Source: JAPLMW01 sp964619675
Lineage (GTDB): Bacteria; Planctomycetota; Phycisphaerae; Sedimentisphaerales; UBA12454
NCBI GenBank assembly: GCA_964619675.1
Contig: CAZUEO010000035.1
Location: 1 to 22,098, forward strand
Reading direction: 5' to 3'
Length of the DNA: 22,098 nt
The notes below the pieces were generated by a model. The model saw nothing but the letters and a program-made list of their open reading frames with translations, was not told the DNA's origin and did not search any database. Positions 6,274 to 14,191 of the stretch are shown one piece after another. The position numbers were made by a program, and so were the translations under genes. Every line of letters starts with the position of its first letter. Position 1 is the stretch's first letter.

Positions 6274-8686
6274 TGGTTTTGAAGCTGTTTATTATTAAGT
6301 CGAGTTCAGCTTTGTTTTCCTCAAATTTATCTTTCTCGATCCGGAAAACGAACCAGTAGACATTGGATGCATCGACAATGTATGTGCGGTATTCTGCCAT
6401 CTCCTTCGGACTGCTGTATTTTTTCAGGCCACTGCCGCTGTCCTGGTAGTTTGCAATGTATTGTGCAGCCTCGAGACCACCGACTTCAAGTTGCTTCCAG
6501 CTTTCCGGATTATCAGTATAGTTCTCAAAGAATCCCTTGAGCTTTTCACAATCGCCTTTTGCTATAGTCATTGCGGATGTGAAATGGGCATCTGTTCCTC
6601 GTTTCTGCCAAACAAGTAAGGCCCAGGCTTTAAGGTCGGGCGGAATCAACTGCAAGAGGGTCTGCGGGCCGGAGTTGTATTTATAGAATCGCCAATCGGC
6701 AGGAATGGCAACTGAAAGGGGCGGCTTGGTATTTTTGAATGTAATCGGCTCGTTTCTGCTTTTCTGCCATACTTTTGCCAGCTCCATTGTTGCGGATCCG
6801 CCTACGTCATATTTGACAAGATATTTATGTTCATCGGCTGAAAACCATAGGGTGTGCTGAAGCGTTTTCGTGCCCTGGGCATATATGGCAAGATCTGTTT
6901 TGTAACATTTGAAAGTCCCCGCTTCAACGACAATTTCTTCGACATCCAAAACCTTGATTCTGCATTCTACTGTCGTACTGCTCTGTACGGTGAAGATTGG
7001 GAAACTGCCTTTATAGCCTTCGGCAAGAGGCATACGCCTGATAAGATAAATTGCCTGCTCGTTATCATACGCAACCCCGTTAATGGAAATATCCTGTGTG
7101 CTTTTTTGGGCGTCTGTACCGATACTGAGCCTGACATTTTCTTTGCCGTATTCGGCTGCAAAATTTCCTGTCCAGTTTGTTGTCTGGCCGTAAATCGGAG
7201 CAAAACTTTCAGCGTCGGCCTCAACAAAGGTGTACTGGGATATCGAGCCTTCGCTTACATGCATATGCGAAATAATCTGCCAGTTGTTTTTGTTGCGCTG
7301 AGCCGAGTAGATTATAGTTCCATACTCATTACCCGTAGGGCGTTTGAGCCTCAGTTCCATTACTTCGCCGTCGACCCAGGGGGCGGGTTCGAGCTTCAAT
7401 GGTTCGGCAGGTGCAAGTTTGTATTGGAAAGCGGTGGTTAAACTTCCGCCTGCGGGGATTACTTTTTCCACGCGAAGCTCAATTCTGCCGTTTTTCTCCG
7501 TTTGCTGCATATTTGAAGGGGTTGTCGAGATAAGCTCCGCACCGGCAGGAAGCAGGTAAGTTTCAATCCTCAATGTCGGCGCTCCGGAGTTCGGCGAATG
7601 GCTCATATAATACTGGTAGGCATCTTTGATTGCCGGGGTCGGATTTATAAGGCCGGTCATTGTTCCATAAGTAGTATAAACCAGTTCTTCGCCGGGCATT
7701 GTAGGCTCATTAAATGTCAGGTCGTATCTGTATATATTGCCTTCGTGGCTGGCAGTGAATTTGATTGGTCTGCCTTTGTCATCGGTAATTTTTTCCAGAG
7801 TTACAAAATCTGAATTGATAAAGCCTGTGTTTGTAATCGGCTTAGCGCCTTTGTTTTTGATACGGTTTGGAGAGCTGAATTTTATTGTCCCGTCAGGCTC
7901 TATTTCATTGTGCATTTCCTGTGTATATAGCTGCGCAGGCTTGGTTGCGTTTATCTCCTTTGCCTTTGTGAGCATATCCTGGGGTATAGGCGTAGGATTG
8001 CCGTTTTTATCTTTGGTGGCAAAAACTAATACATATGGTTGAGCGGATATTCCCTGATTGCTCCTGAAGCCCATATACTCCGGTTCTGTGTTTATTCTGA
8101 CAAGATACGCTTTGCCGGGTTCAAGTTTTACCGGCAGGGTGCAGGTGGTTTTTGTGATGTCATAGCGAGGGTCGCCGGTAGTTTCCGGAAAAGGGTAATT
8201 CCATCGTACCCATGACCAGCTTCCATCTTGCATAGTCTGGTCAAAAGTGACACTGATTTCGTTACGTTCCGGTGAAACATCGCTGGAATAATTTGCAGGT
8301 ACTGTGGCGATTACAGTAGGCGTCAGGAATGTTTTTGTTTCTGCAGGCTGGATCTTATCAAGCTGCTGTTGTGCCTTTTTGACTGCTACTGTTTGCTGCG
8401 GGTAATAACTAACGACTTCTTCGAATAATTCGGCAGCCTTTTTATTTTCATCTTTTTTCAGATAGCACAATCCAAGCTGGTATGTTGCTATTGCGGAAAT
8501 GCGTTCGACATCGTTGTACTTTTCACGTATCTGGCTGTAGATTTCCATTGCCTTGTCTAAGTTGCCTTCGGTTTCCTCGGCATAAAGGCCTTCCTGAAGC
8601 AGAACGGCAGGCGATTTAACCTCTGCGGCGATGGCGATTGAGCCAAAAACCAGCAGGATGAACGAGATGACATTTAGCGTTTTCAT
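6263..8686 (-). CDS. secreted TPR and Ig-like domain protein, first gene of the two-component operon
   Basis: The 807-residue protein starts with a signal peptide (about 1-20, SIAIA|A). TPR-like repeats follow (about 25-112; GNLDKAMEIYSQIREKY, YQLGLCYLKKDENKKAAELF), then a bacterial Ig-like domain of the SbsA/Big_5 type (about 122-228; VIATVPANYSSDVSP, ISVTFDQTM). The middle (about 240-660) is beta-rich and I do not recognise a family with confidence. The last about 150 residues (PLSVAIPADWRFYK ... FRIEKDKFEENKAELDLIINSF) resemble small extracytoplasmic domains of the DcrB/PsbP-like kind, a weak guess. The ATG has a strong AAGGAG upstream. The gene begins 147 bases after the SASA esterase, with no convincing terminator between, so read-through from the polysaccharide operon is possible. 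Its 11-base overlap with the kinase gene suggests it supplies a periplasmic partner of the sensor. Confidence 0.7.
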   Translation of the reverse strand: MKTLNVISFILLVFGSIAIAAEVKSPAVLLQEGLYAEETEGNLDKAMEIYSQIREKYNDVERISAIATYQLGLCYLKKDENKKAAELFEEVVSYYPQQTVAVKKAQQQLDKIQPAETKTFLTPTVIATVPANYSSDVSPERNEISVTFDQTMQDGSWSWVRWNYPFPETTGDPRYDITKTTCTLPVKLEPGKAYLVRINTEPEYMGFRSNQGISAQPYVLVFATKDKNGNPTPIPQDMLTKAKEINATKPAQLYTQEMHNEIEPDGTIKFSSPNRIKNKGAKPITNTGFINSDFVTLEKITDDKGRPIKFTASHEGNIYRYDLTFNEPTMPGEELVYTTYGTMTGLINPTPAIKDAYQYYMSHSPNSGAPTLRIETYLLPAGAELISTTPSNMQQTEKNGRIELRVEKVIPAGGSLTTAFQYKLAPAEPLKLEPAPWVDGEVMELRLKRPTGNEYGTIIYSAQRNKNNWQIISHMHVSEGSISQYTFVEADAESFAPIYGQTTNWTGNFAAEYGKENVRLSIGTDAQKSTQDISINGVAYDNEQAIYLIRRMPLAEGYKGSFPIFTVQSSTTVECRIKVLDVEEIVVEAGTFKCYKTDLAIYAQGTKTLQHTLWFSADEHKYLVKYDVGGSATMELAKVWQKSRNEPITFKNTKPPLSVAIPADWRFYKYNSGPQTLLQLIPPDLKAWALLVWQKRGTDAHFTSAMTIAKGDCEKLKGFFENYTDNPESWKQLEVGGLEAAQYIANYQDSGSGLKKYSSPKEMAEYRTYIVDASNVYWFVFRIEKDKFEENKAELDLIINSFKTNAK

Positions 8687-8833
8687 TTCTAAGCTCCTTA
8701 AAATAATAGGTTAACATAAAAAATTTATTTTACAACCATAGAGTTTATAGCAGGAGCTTGTTACCGATTTGTTACGGAATTGTCCTTTTTTGAATAATTT
8801 TAAAAAATTTTTGGCGGTTTTTTTCTTTAAATA

Positions 8834-10780
8834 TTATTCATCAGTCCTAAAGGATGATGCAGGCAGACCTTCCTTATTATATAAATTTGCACCTTCAGGA
8901 TTGTCAGCCCAGGCATACCGCACGGCGGCGGGATTGGGTACCTGGTCGCTGGAGACAACGACGTTGTTTCCGTCTATTTTTGCCTTTGCCCAGACAAATT
9001 TTTTGTCGGCGCCTGCAATAGAGAAATACTTTAGTTCACCGCCTCCTTTGGCAATTAGTCCGCTGCCGATATTAGTAAATGTAAGTATGATTTTATTTCC
9101 TTCAATTTTCATAGACTGGTAAATCGGGCCTGAATAAACCACGTTTTGGTCGCCGTAAGCCACCTTTTGAGCCGCCAGTGCCAGCCGTTTGCCCACATCT
9201 TCCTTGTTTAGCGGATGAATATCATTCCATTCGCCTATGTCAGTGATAACAGCCATTGCGGTATTGCCGACAGAAAGTGTTTTAAGCTGTGCTTCTCTAA
9301 GCTCGGCCCAGCCGCTTTCAGAAGGTTCGTTCCTGGCCTCCATAAAATTAGCAAGCTGAACATACAAAAACGGGAAATCTCCCTGGTTCCATTTTTGCCG
9401 CCAGTCGGCTATCAGTGTAGAAAACAATTTCCGATATTCAAACGGCTTGCCGGCATTGGATTCACCCTGATACCATATCACACCTTTAATGGAGTAGTTT
9501 AGAAGCGGGGCAATCAATCCGTTATACAAGCCTGTCGGTTGCCATCGGATAAAAGTTGAGGGCGGCAGGGGGTCCATTGTAGTGCCTAATTTGTATTGCC
9601 ACCGGCCCTTTAGGTCGATTGTCTGGCCGTTGGCGACAAGCGCGTATGGCTTATCTTTAACAAAACCGCCCCGGCCTGAGTTATTAATAACCCTTATTGC
9701 AATGATATTTTTACCTGCTTTTAGCAGATTCGAAGGAATATCGTATATTCTTGGCGGGTATTGATACGAGACAGAGCCCACAGGTTTGCCATTAACATAA
9801 GTAAAGTCGCCATCTACAATCCTGCCCAGCAAAAGCCTTGCGGGTTTACCGGTCATAGAAGCCGGAACGTCAATTTCTTTCCTGAACCATACGGCGCCGT
9901 TGACGTTTCCCAGCCCCTGGTCTGCCCAGTATCCGGGCACATCCATAGTCGCCCATTCGGAGGCGTTACAATCTACATCGAACCAGGGCTTTTCTCCGGG
10001 CGCCAAACCTTTATCAAGCTGATGAATGCGTTTATACCACGCATCGCTGACAGCTTTGTCTTTTTCCGCGATTTGGTTACGAAAATTGCTGTCTTTATAT
10101 CTTTCCGCGGTTTGCAGGTATCCAGGGAACGCCTTTAGGGCATCGGCACTCATCCAGGCCTGTGCGGGAGAGCCGCCTAAGCTTGCATTAATTAAGCCTA
10201 TGGGGACGTGATATTTTTCGTACAAGTCTTTGGCAAAAAAGTAGCCTATGGCTGAGAAATTAAGAATACTCTGGGGATTTGCCGAAATCCATTTGCCTGA
10301 TTGCAGATCTTCCTGCGGCGTTCCAAAAACGTATCTGTCAGGGACTTCAAAATGCCTTATATTAGAATTGTCGCAATGGGCGATTACATCAGGGTATTTG
10401 TATTTAACCCTTGCCATTGTCAGTTCCATATTGGATTGCCCTGAACATACCCATACATCGCCTATCATAATATTTTTTAAAGTTATACGATTGCCGGCAC
10501 TGATTTCCATGCTGTGGGGGCCGCCTGCTTTTAATGCAGGGAGCGTTACTGCCCATTTACCGTCTGCTGTGGCTGTGGCGCTATATGTTTTGCCGTTGAA
10601 GTTTATTGTTACTTTTTCACCTGCCTCAGCCCAGCCCCAGATTTTTAGATTAGCGTCTCGTTGCAGCACCATACCATCGCTTACCAGCCGCGGCAGCCTG
10701 ACCTGGCAAAAAGCTGCCTGAGAAATCATCAATACATAACAACATATTGCTAAAACAAGCATCCTTGTATTCATTTTCAT
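8834..10780 (-). CDS. SASA-family (sialate O-acetylesterase-like) carbohydrate acetylesterase
   Basis: The 648-residue protein has a signal peptide (about 1-25). An N-terminal beta domain (VRLPRLVSDGMVLQRD) leads into an SGNH/GDSL-type hydrolase. The nucleophile is Ser116 in GQSNM (114-118). A GLINASLGGSPAQAW block lies at about 195-209, WYQGESNAG at 436-444, and the C-terminal catalytic DIH at 520-522. The hydrolase is split by a GH2-like jelly-roll insertion at about 270-400 (WFRKEIDVP, VNGKPVGS). It ends with the family's RYAWADNPEGANLYN segment. Family members remove O-acetyl groups from sialic acid or from plant polysaccharides. In a glucuronoxylan cluster an acetylxylan or acetylated xylo-oligosaccharide role is much more likely than sialate. 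It is the last enzyme gene of the run, 50 bases after CE15. A start at MKM or the second Met (two codons later) would not change the call. Confidence 0.88.
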   Translation of the reverse strand: MKMNTRMLVLAICCYVLMISQAAFCQVRLPRLVSDGMVLQRDANLKIWGWAEAGEKVTINFNGKTYSATATADGKWAVTLPALKAGGPHSMEISAGNRITLKNIMIGDVWVCSGQSNMELTMARVKYKYPDVIAHCDNSNIRHFEVPDRYVFGTPQEDLQSGKWISANPQSILNFSAIGYFFAKDLYEKYHVPIGLINASLGGSPAQAWMSADALKAFPGYLQTAERYKDSNFRNQIAEKDKAVSDAWYKRIHQLDKGLAPGEKPWFDVDCNASEWATMDVPGYWADQGLGNVNGAVWFRKEIDVPASMTGKPARLLLGRIVDGDFTYVNGKPVGSVSYQYPPRIYDIPSNLLKAGKNIIAIRVINNSGRGGFVKDKPYALVANGQTIDLKGRWQYKLGTTMDPLPPSTFIRWQPTGLYNGLIAPLLNYSIKGVIWYQGESNAGKPFEYRKLFSTLIADWRQKWNQGDFPFLYVQLANFMEARNEPSESGWAELREAQLKTLSVGNTAMAVITDIGEWNDIHPLNKEDVGKRLALAAQKVAYGDQNVVYSGPIYQSMKIEGNKIILTFTNIGSGLIAKGGGELKYFSIAGADKKFVWAKAKIDGNNVVVSSDQVPNPAAVRYAWADNPEGANLYNKEGLPASSFRTDE

Positions 10781-10830
10781 ATTATGTTTCCTTTTCTTTT
10801 AGCCTGAGATGTTCATTATACCTTCCCATT

Positions 10831-12237
10831 CTATTTATTTGAAGACAATTGTTTTTCAGACGCATCGGCTGGTTTGGCTGCCGGAGCTTTTAGATATCTT
10901 TGGGCGAACGTCAGGAACGTTGGCCAGTTTGGGACGGGGGTGTGTCCGCTGTTATGTTGGCGAAAGGCGATTTCGCCGTCGATTAGCGGTGTCCCAATCG
11001 GCGGGAACTCGGCAGTCCCCATATCCTTTTTGCCCAGTAGCTTATAGACCGGCCCGGCGGCGGCAGCAGCCATAAACATACCTTTGGCATCCACCCAGCC
11101 GTCGCCATTGGTTATCCCGGCGCTGATGAACACAGGTCGCGGGGCACACAAGGCTACCAGTTCGTGAGCGTCCACCGGCAAATCGTTCCAGTTAAGCGGG
11201 CCTGCGTATTTAAGAAAATTGCCGGCCATCCAGTGATACTCACCTGACGAGGCGAGATTTTCAACTATCTCGCCCCAATCGCGGCGATGGAGCTTTGCGC
11301 CGCCTTCGCCGGAGGAACTGACAAAAGCGACAGCAAGACGCCGGTCTGTTGCCATAGCGACGAGTGTAGCCTTGCCGTATCTGGAATGGCCTTCAAGGCC
11401 GACTCGCTTTGCGTCCACGGATTTGTCGGTCTCAAAATAATCCAGAGCACGGCTGGCGCCCCAGGCCCAGGCACGCAGCGTACCCCAATCATCCGGCTTG
11501 CGCGGCTGGCCCTTGTTGCACAGGCCGATGATACCTTGCGTCAGGCCATTGCCATTGTCGGCCTGAATGCTGGTGGGAATTATGATGGCATAGCCCCAGC
11601 CCTTGCCGAGAACTTGCTGCTTCCAATCAGGTTTGCCGCCACCGCCTCGCGGGCGGTTACCCCAAAGTTTGCCCCATCCGAATTCCATTATCACCGGCAC
11701 AGGACCAGTGGCATTGGCAGGGGTGGTCAGTGTCAATTGGATGTCAACGGTAATAAGCGGGTACGAGGAATTATCGACATGGCCCACAAGTTTCTTCGTG
11801 ATGGTCGGCACGGCGCCATTTGAATCCAGAGTCGTTGCGGTTACCTCCCAATTTACCTTAGGTGTGTCCCGGGGTATTCGGCCATAGATTTCCCTGTCGA
11901 AATCCTCCACAATTTCCGGCCGGCGAGCATTCCACCAAATCTCGGGCGTAGTAACCTTCTGGCCGTTCTTCAAAACCAGCGGGTCCGGCAGGTTCGGCCA
12001 GGGATTGGCTTTGGATTCATCGTAATTGGCGTAATTTTCAGCCTGTGGATTCATGCCGTTTCTGCCCGGCCTTAAAGATGTTATTTGCAGAAGAGCCATC
12101 ATCCTTTGATGGTCCTGCTGGGCGGTTAGTTGCACCGGCGGAGGCAGACTGTTTGGAGAGGGCGGTAAGTTTTGCTCGGCAAAAACATTGATTACAGCGA
12201 CAACATTAATAATAAGGATTAATAAAATTTTTTCCAT
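10831..12237 (-). CDS. CE15 4-O-methyl-glucuronoyl methylesterase (glucuronoyl esterase)
   Basis: The 468-residue alpha/beta hydrolase has a signal peptide (about 1-20, VINVFA|E). CE15 landmarks are the early LPDPLVLKNGQKVTTPEIWW and RPEIVEDFDREIYGRIP segments, WAWGASRALDYFE before the nucleophile, Ser285 in GHSRYGK (283-289; fungal enzymes have GCSRxGK), the LCAPRPVFISAG strand, and His432 in NSGHT. The enzyme is expected to cleave the ester between glucuronic acid side chains of xylan and lignin alcohols. A proline-rich stretch (24-36) links the signal peptide to the catalytic domain. Its upstream region and first about 11 codons are similar to the GH9/GH43 junction (see repeats). The body is visibly richer in G+C than the GH9, GH10 and GH115 genes, as is GH43, hinting at a different origin. 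Ribosome binding site AAAGGA lies upstream. Confidence 0.92.
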   Translation of the reverse strand: MEKILLILIINVVAVINVFAEQNLPPSPNSLPPPVQLTAQQDHQRMMALLQITSLRPGRNGMNPQAENYANYDESKANPWPNLPDPLVLKNGQKVTTPEIWWNARRPEIVEDFDREIYGRIPRDTPKVNWEVTATTLDSNGAVPTITKKLVGHVDNSSYPLITVDIQLTLTTPANATGPVPVIMEFGWGKLWGNRPRGGGGKPDWKQQVLGKGWGYAIIIPTSIQADNGNGLTQGIIGLCNKGQPRKPDDWGTLRAWAWGASRALDYFETDKSVDAKRVGLEGHSRYGKATLVAMATDRRLAVAFVSSSGEGGAKLHRRDWGEIVENLASSGEYHWMAGNFLKYAGPLNWNDLPVDAHELVALCAPRPVFISAGITNGDGWVDAKGMFMAAAAAGPVYKLLGKKDMGTAEFPPIGTPLIDGEIAFRQHNSGHTPVPNWPTFLTFAQRYLKAPAAKPADASEKQLSSNK

Positions 12238-12362
12238 TGCTGGATTCCTTTATTTTTTTCATTTAATAAATCGTTTGCTGCATTTACGAGAAATATATAA
12301 GCAGCGGCGTTGCCGATTGTATATTCGTTTTCTGCTCAAGTAAAGGGCCGGTCTTCTTTATT
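12204..12362 (-). repeat. direct repeat copy 2 (GH9 3' end plus start of CE15)
   Basis: Partner of 14162-14317. By hand alignment the core of about 122 bases (from just inside the downstream start codon through the GH9 tail) has about 12 mismatches and one gap. A 35-base stretch of it (12283-12317, starting ATTTACGAG) is identical. Similarity extends, more weakly, into the first about 11 codons of the downstream gene: MEKILLILI here and MKKMFLIFI in the other copy. Together the repeats bracket the GH43 gene. Confidence 0.85.
12258..12362 (-). pseudogene. decayed C-terminal remnant of a GH9 gene
   Basis: Read on the - strand, this stretch encodes NKEDRPFT*AENEYTIGNA followed by AAYIFLVNAANDLLNEKNK. 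It is nearly the same as the last residues of the intact GH9 gene (NKEDWPFIWAENEYTIGNA...). Differences include W to R, I to T, and a TGG to TGA change that puts a stop in frame; the normal terminal stop is displaced by a one-base deletion. Many other differences are silent third-base changes, as if this copy came from a GH9 paralogue that evolved under selection before breaking. No start or upstream part is present; homology ends abruptly at 12362, about 50 bases after the GH43 stop. It occupies most of the 172-base GH43-CE15 gap and is not expected to be translated. Confidence 0.85.
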
Positions 12363-12409
12363 CATTGTGCGACAGTTGTTCAGAAGGATTGTGAGCATCG
12401 TTTACTTCT

Positions 12410-14191
12410 TTATTTTTTCGGCGGGACGCTGACAGCTTGGGGCGTCTTTTCGGCGGATTTGCTTGAATCCTCCGCGTTCTGGGCGGCGTTCGGGACGCCA
12501 GTGCCATATACAGCCATCGCAAAATCGCACTTGTTTGATTTCTCAACAATTACCGCGCGTTCTGAATAGGCCGCGCCTCCCTGATAAGTGTCCTTTTTGG
12601 TCCGACGCCAGAAAAGTGGAGCTGACTCGCGGATGCCATGAAGCTCAAAAGCATAAAGGTGCCCCGCCTTCAAAATGACCTGATTGGAGCCGGCAAAATC
12701 AAACAGGAGCAATCCGGGTGCCTGCGGTTCACAGGCAATCTGCAAACCTTTGCCAGAGCCGAACAGGTTTGTTTGCGCCGAATACGAGTTGAGAAATGCA
12801 TCCTGTGAGCCGAGGTCGTAAAGAGCGAGGGTTATGGTATTACCGGCTCCGGTGCCGAATCCATCTCCGGCGAAAAGGGCGATGCGCTGGAGTTGCGAAT
12901 CCTCGGCGACCGTGAATGTCTGGCTGATGTTAGTAGCTCCCGCGCCGTGATTGAAACTGACTCCTTCGGTGGCGGTGTAGTAAGGGTTTGCTGTGGTGCT
13001 GACGGTGAGATTGCCAGGCCAGTCCGTCGGGTCGCAGCCGGCATTTTGCGTCACGGTGACGCCAGGGGAAGAGACATTGGCAACATTCGTCTTGTCTTGA
13101 GGCGCGGATTCGTCAATCGGTGCGGGATTGGTCTTCGGCGGAACGGACACGCCTTCGAGCGTTTGCTTGATAGGTTGGATGGTTCCGTCCGGCTTGTAAG
13201 ACAGGTATTCCACGCAGACGCTGCGCCGGCCAAGCCTGCCTTTTTCACCATTCAAGGTGAGAGCGGCGTTATGGTAAAAGAAATACCATTGATTGTGGAA
13301 CTCGATGATTCCCGGGTGGATGGTGTAACTGTTCTTCGTCTGGTCGGTGATGATTCCCCGATAAGTCCACGGGCCGGTGATATTCGGAGCCGTCGCATAG
13401 CAAATTTTCTCCCACATATCCTGATGCGCGAATGCCGCATAAACAAGATAATACAGATTGCCGCGTTTATAGAGCCACGGGCCTTCCGTGTAGTTGGGCA
13501 CGTGGATTTTTTCAATCGCGCCGTCGAGTTCAATCATATTAGGCTTGAGTTTGGCGAGATAACAATTGGGATTGCCCCAGCACAGCCAGGCAGTACCATC
13601 GTCGTCAATGAAAACCGTGGGGTCAATGTCGTCCCAACCATTTGGGCGGGGTGTCATATCGTCGGTGACCAGAGCTGTGCCGCGGGCATCTACAAAAGGC
13701 CCCGTCGGATTGTCCGAAACTGCCACGCCAATGGCCTTGCCCGGATGCGTATTGTTGTGCTGAACAGCGGCATAAAAATAAAATTTCCCGTTTCTCTCGA
13801 TGGCTTGAGACGCCCACGCGTCTCGCACCGCCCACTTGAAATCCGTCACCCTCATAATCGGGCCATAAGGCGTCCAGGTCTTCATATCTTTGGAAGAGAA
13901 ACAGAGCCATTCCCACATCGTGAACATTTCTGTGTCATTCGCCTCATCGTGACCGGTGTAAAGATAGACGGTGTCGTTGTAAACCATCGGCGCCGGGTCG
14001 GCGGTAAAGACGTCTTTGATGATTGGGTTTGTCTGGGCATACAACTCGGCGGGGCTTGCGGTCAAGATAACAATCGCAAAGAGCAGAATGAGTAAGAGTT
14101 TACGGAATTCAATGCTCGTTCCATGGAAAATAGTTGAACCAGTATTGAATGAGGCGATGCCATTAATAAAGATTAAAAACATTTTTTTCAT
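12410..14191 (-). CDS. GH43 alpha-L-arabinofuranosidase/beta-xylosidase with C-terminal accessory domain
   Basis: The 593-residue protein carries a five-bladed propeller with the GH43 triad: Asp65 (TADPAPMVY, general base), Asp190 (DDIDPTVFIDDDG, pKa modulator) and Glu236 (NYTEGPWLYKR, general acid). A Pro-rich linker (about 355-372) leads to a beta-rich C-terminal domain (about 380-570) that looks like a carbohydrate-binding or jelly-roll module. I cannot assign its family. The N-terminus is odd. Residues 1-28 (MKKMFLIFINGIA...) precede what looks like the real signal peptide (about 29-52, RKLLLILLFAIVILTASPAELYAQ shortened as RKLLLILLF...AELYAQ). This suggests the first codons were acquired by fusion at the repeat boundary. 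The gene is G+C-rich compared with its neighbours. In this cluster it would remove arabinose or xylose from xylan fragments; subfamily and exact linkage are not decided. It starts 12 bases after the GH9 stop. Confidence 0.88.
   Translation of the reverse strand: MKKMFLIFINGIASFNTGSTIFHGTSIEFRKLLLILLFAIVILTASPAELYAQTNPIIKDVFTADPAPMVYNDTVYLYTGHDEANDTEMFTMWEWLCFSSKDMKTWTPYGPIMRVTDFKWAVRDAWASQAIERNGKFYFYAAVQHNNTHPGKAIGVAVSDNPTGPFVDARGTALVTDDMTPRPNGWDDIDPTVFIDDDGTAWLCWGNPNCYLAKLKPNMIELDGAIEKIHVPNYTEGPWLYKRGNLYYLVYAAFAHQDMWEKICYATAPNITGPWTYRGIITDQTKNSYTIHPGIIEFHNQWYFFYHNAALTLNGEKGRLGRRSVCVEYLSYKPDGTIQPIKQTLEGVSVPPKTNPAPIDESAPQDKTNVANVSSPGVTVTQNAGCDPTDWPGNLTVSTTANPYYTATEGVSFNHGAGATNISQTFTVAEDSQLQRIALFAGDGFGTGAGNTITLALYDLGSQDAFLNSYSAQTNLFGSGKGLQIACEPQAPGLLLFDFAGSNQVILKAGHLYAFELHGIRESAPLFWRRTKKDTYQGGAAYSERAVIVEKSNKCDFAMAVYGTGVPNAAQNAEDSSKSAEKTPQAVSVPPKK

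Noticed and set aside
6854..7441. 195-codon + strand frame inside the secreted TPR protein gene
   Set aside because: It is a shadow of the - strand gene with no family features and no plausible start context.
8687..8833. Possible terminator or promoter before the two-component operon
   Set aside because: A-runs and T-runs are present, but there is no stable GC stem. Candidate -35/-10 pairs were too poor to list as features; GTTACCG/GTTACGG here is a direct, not inverted, repeat.
11287..11823. 178-codon + strand frame opposite CE15
   Set aside because: It lies entirely over the CE15 catalytic region (GHSRYGK on the other strand), consistent with high GC3 only.
12893..14095. 400-codon open frame on the + strand opposite GH43
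   Set aside because: No recognisable motifs and no ribosome binding site. It mirrors GH43, whose catalytic motifs on the - strand are unmistakable; it reflects biased codon use in GH43.
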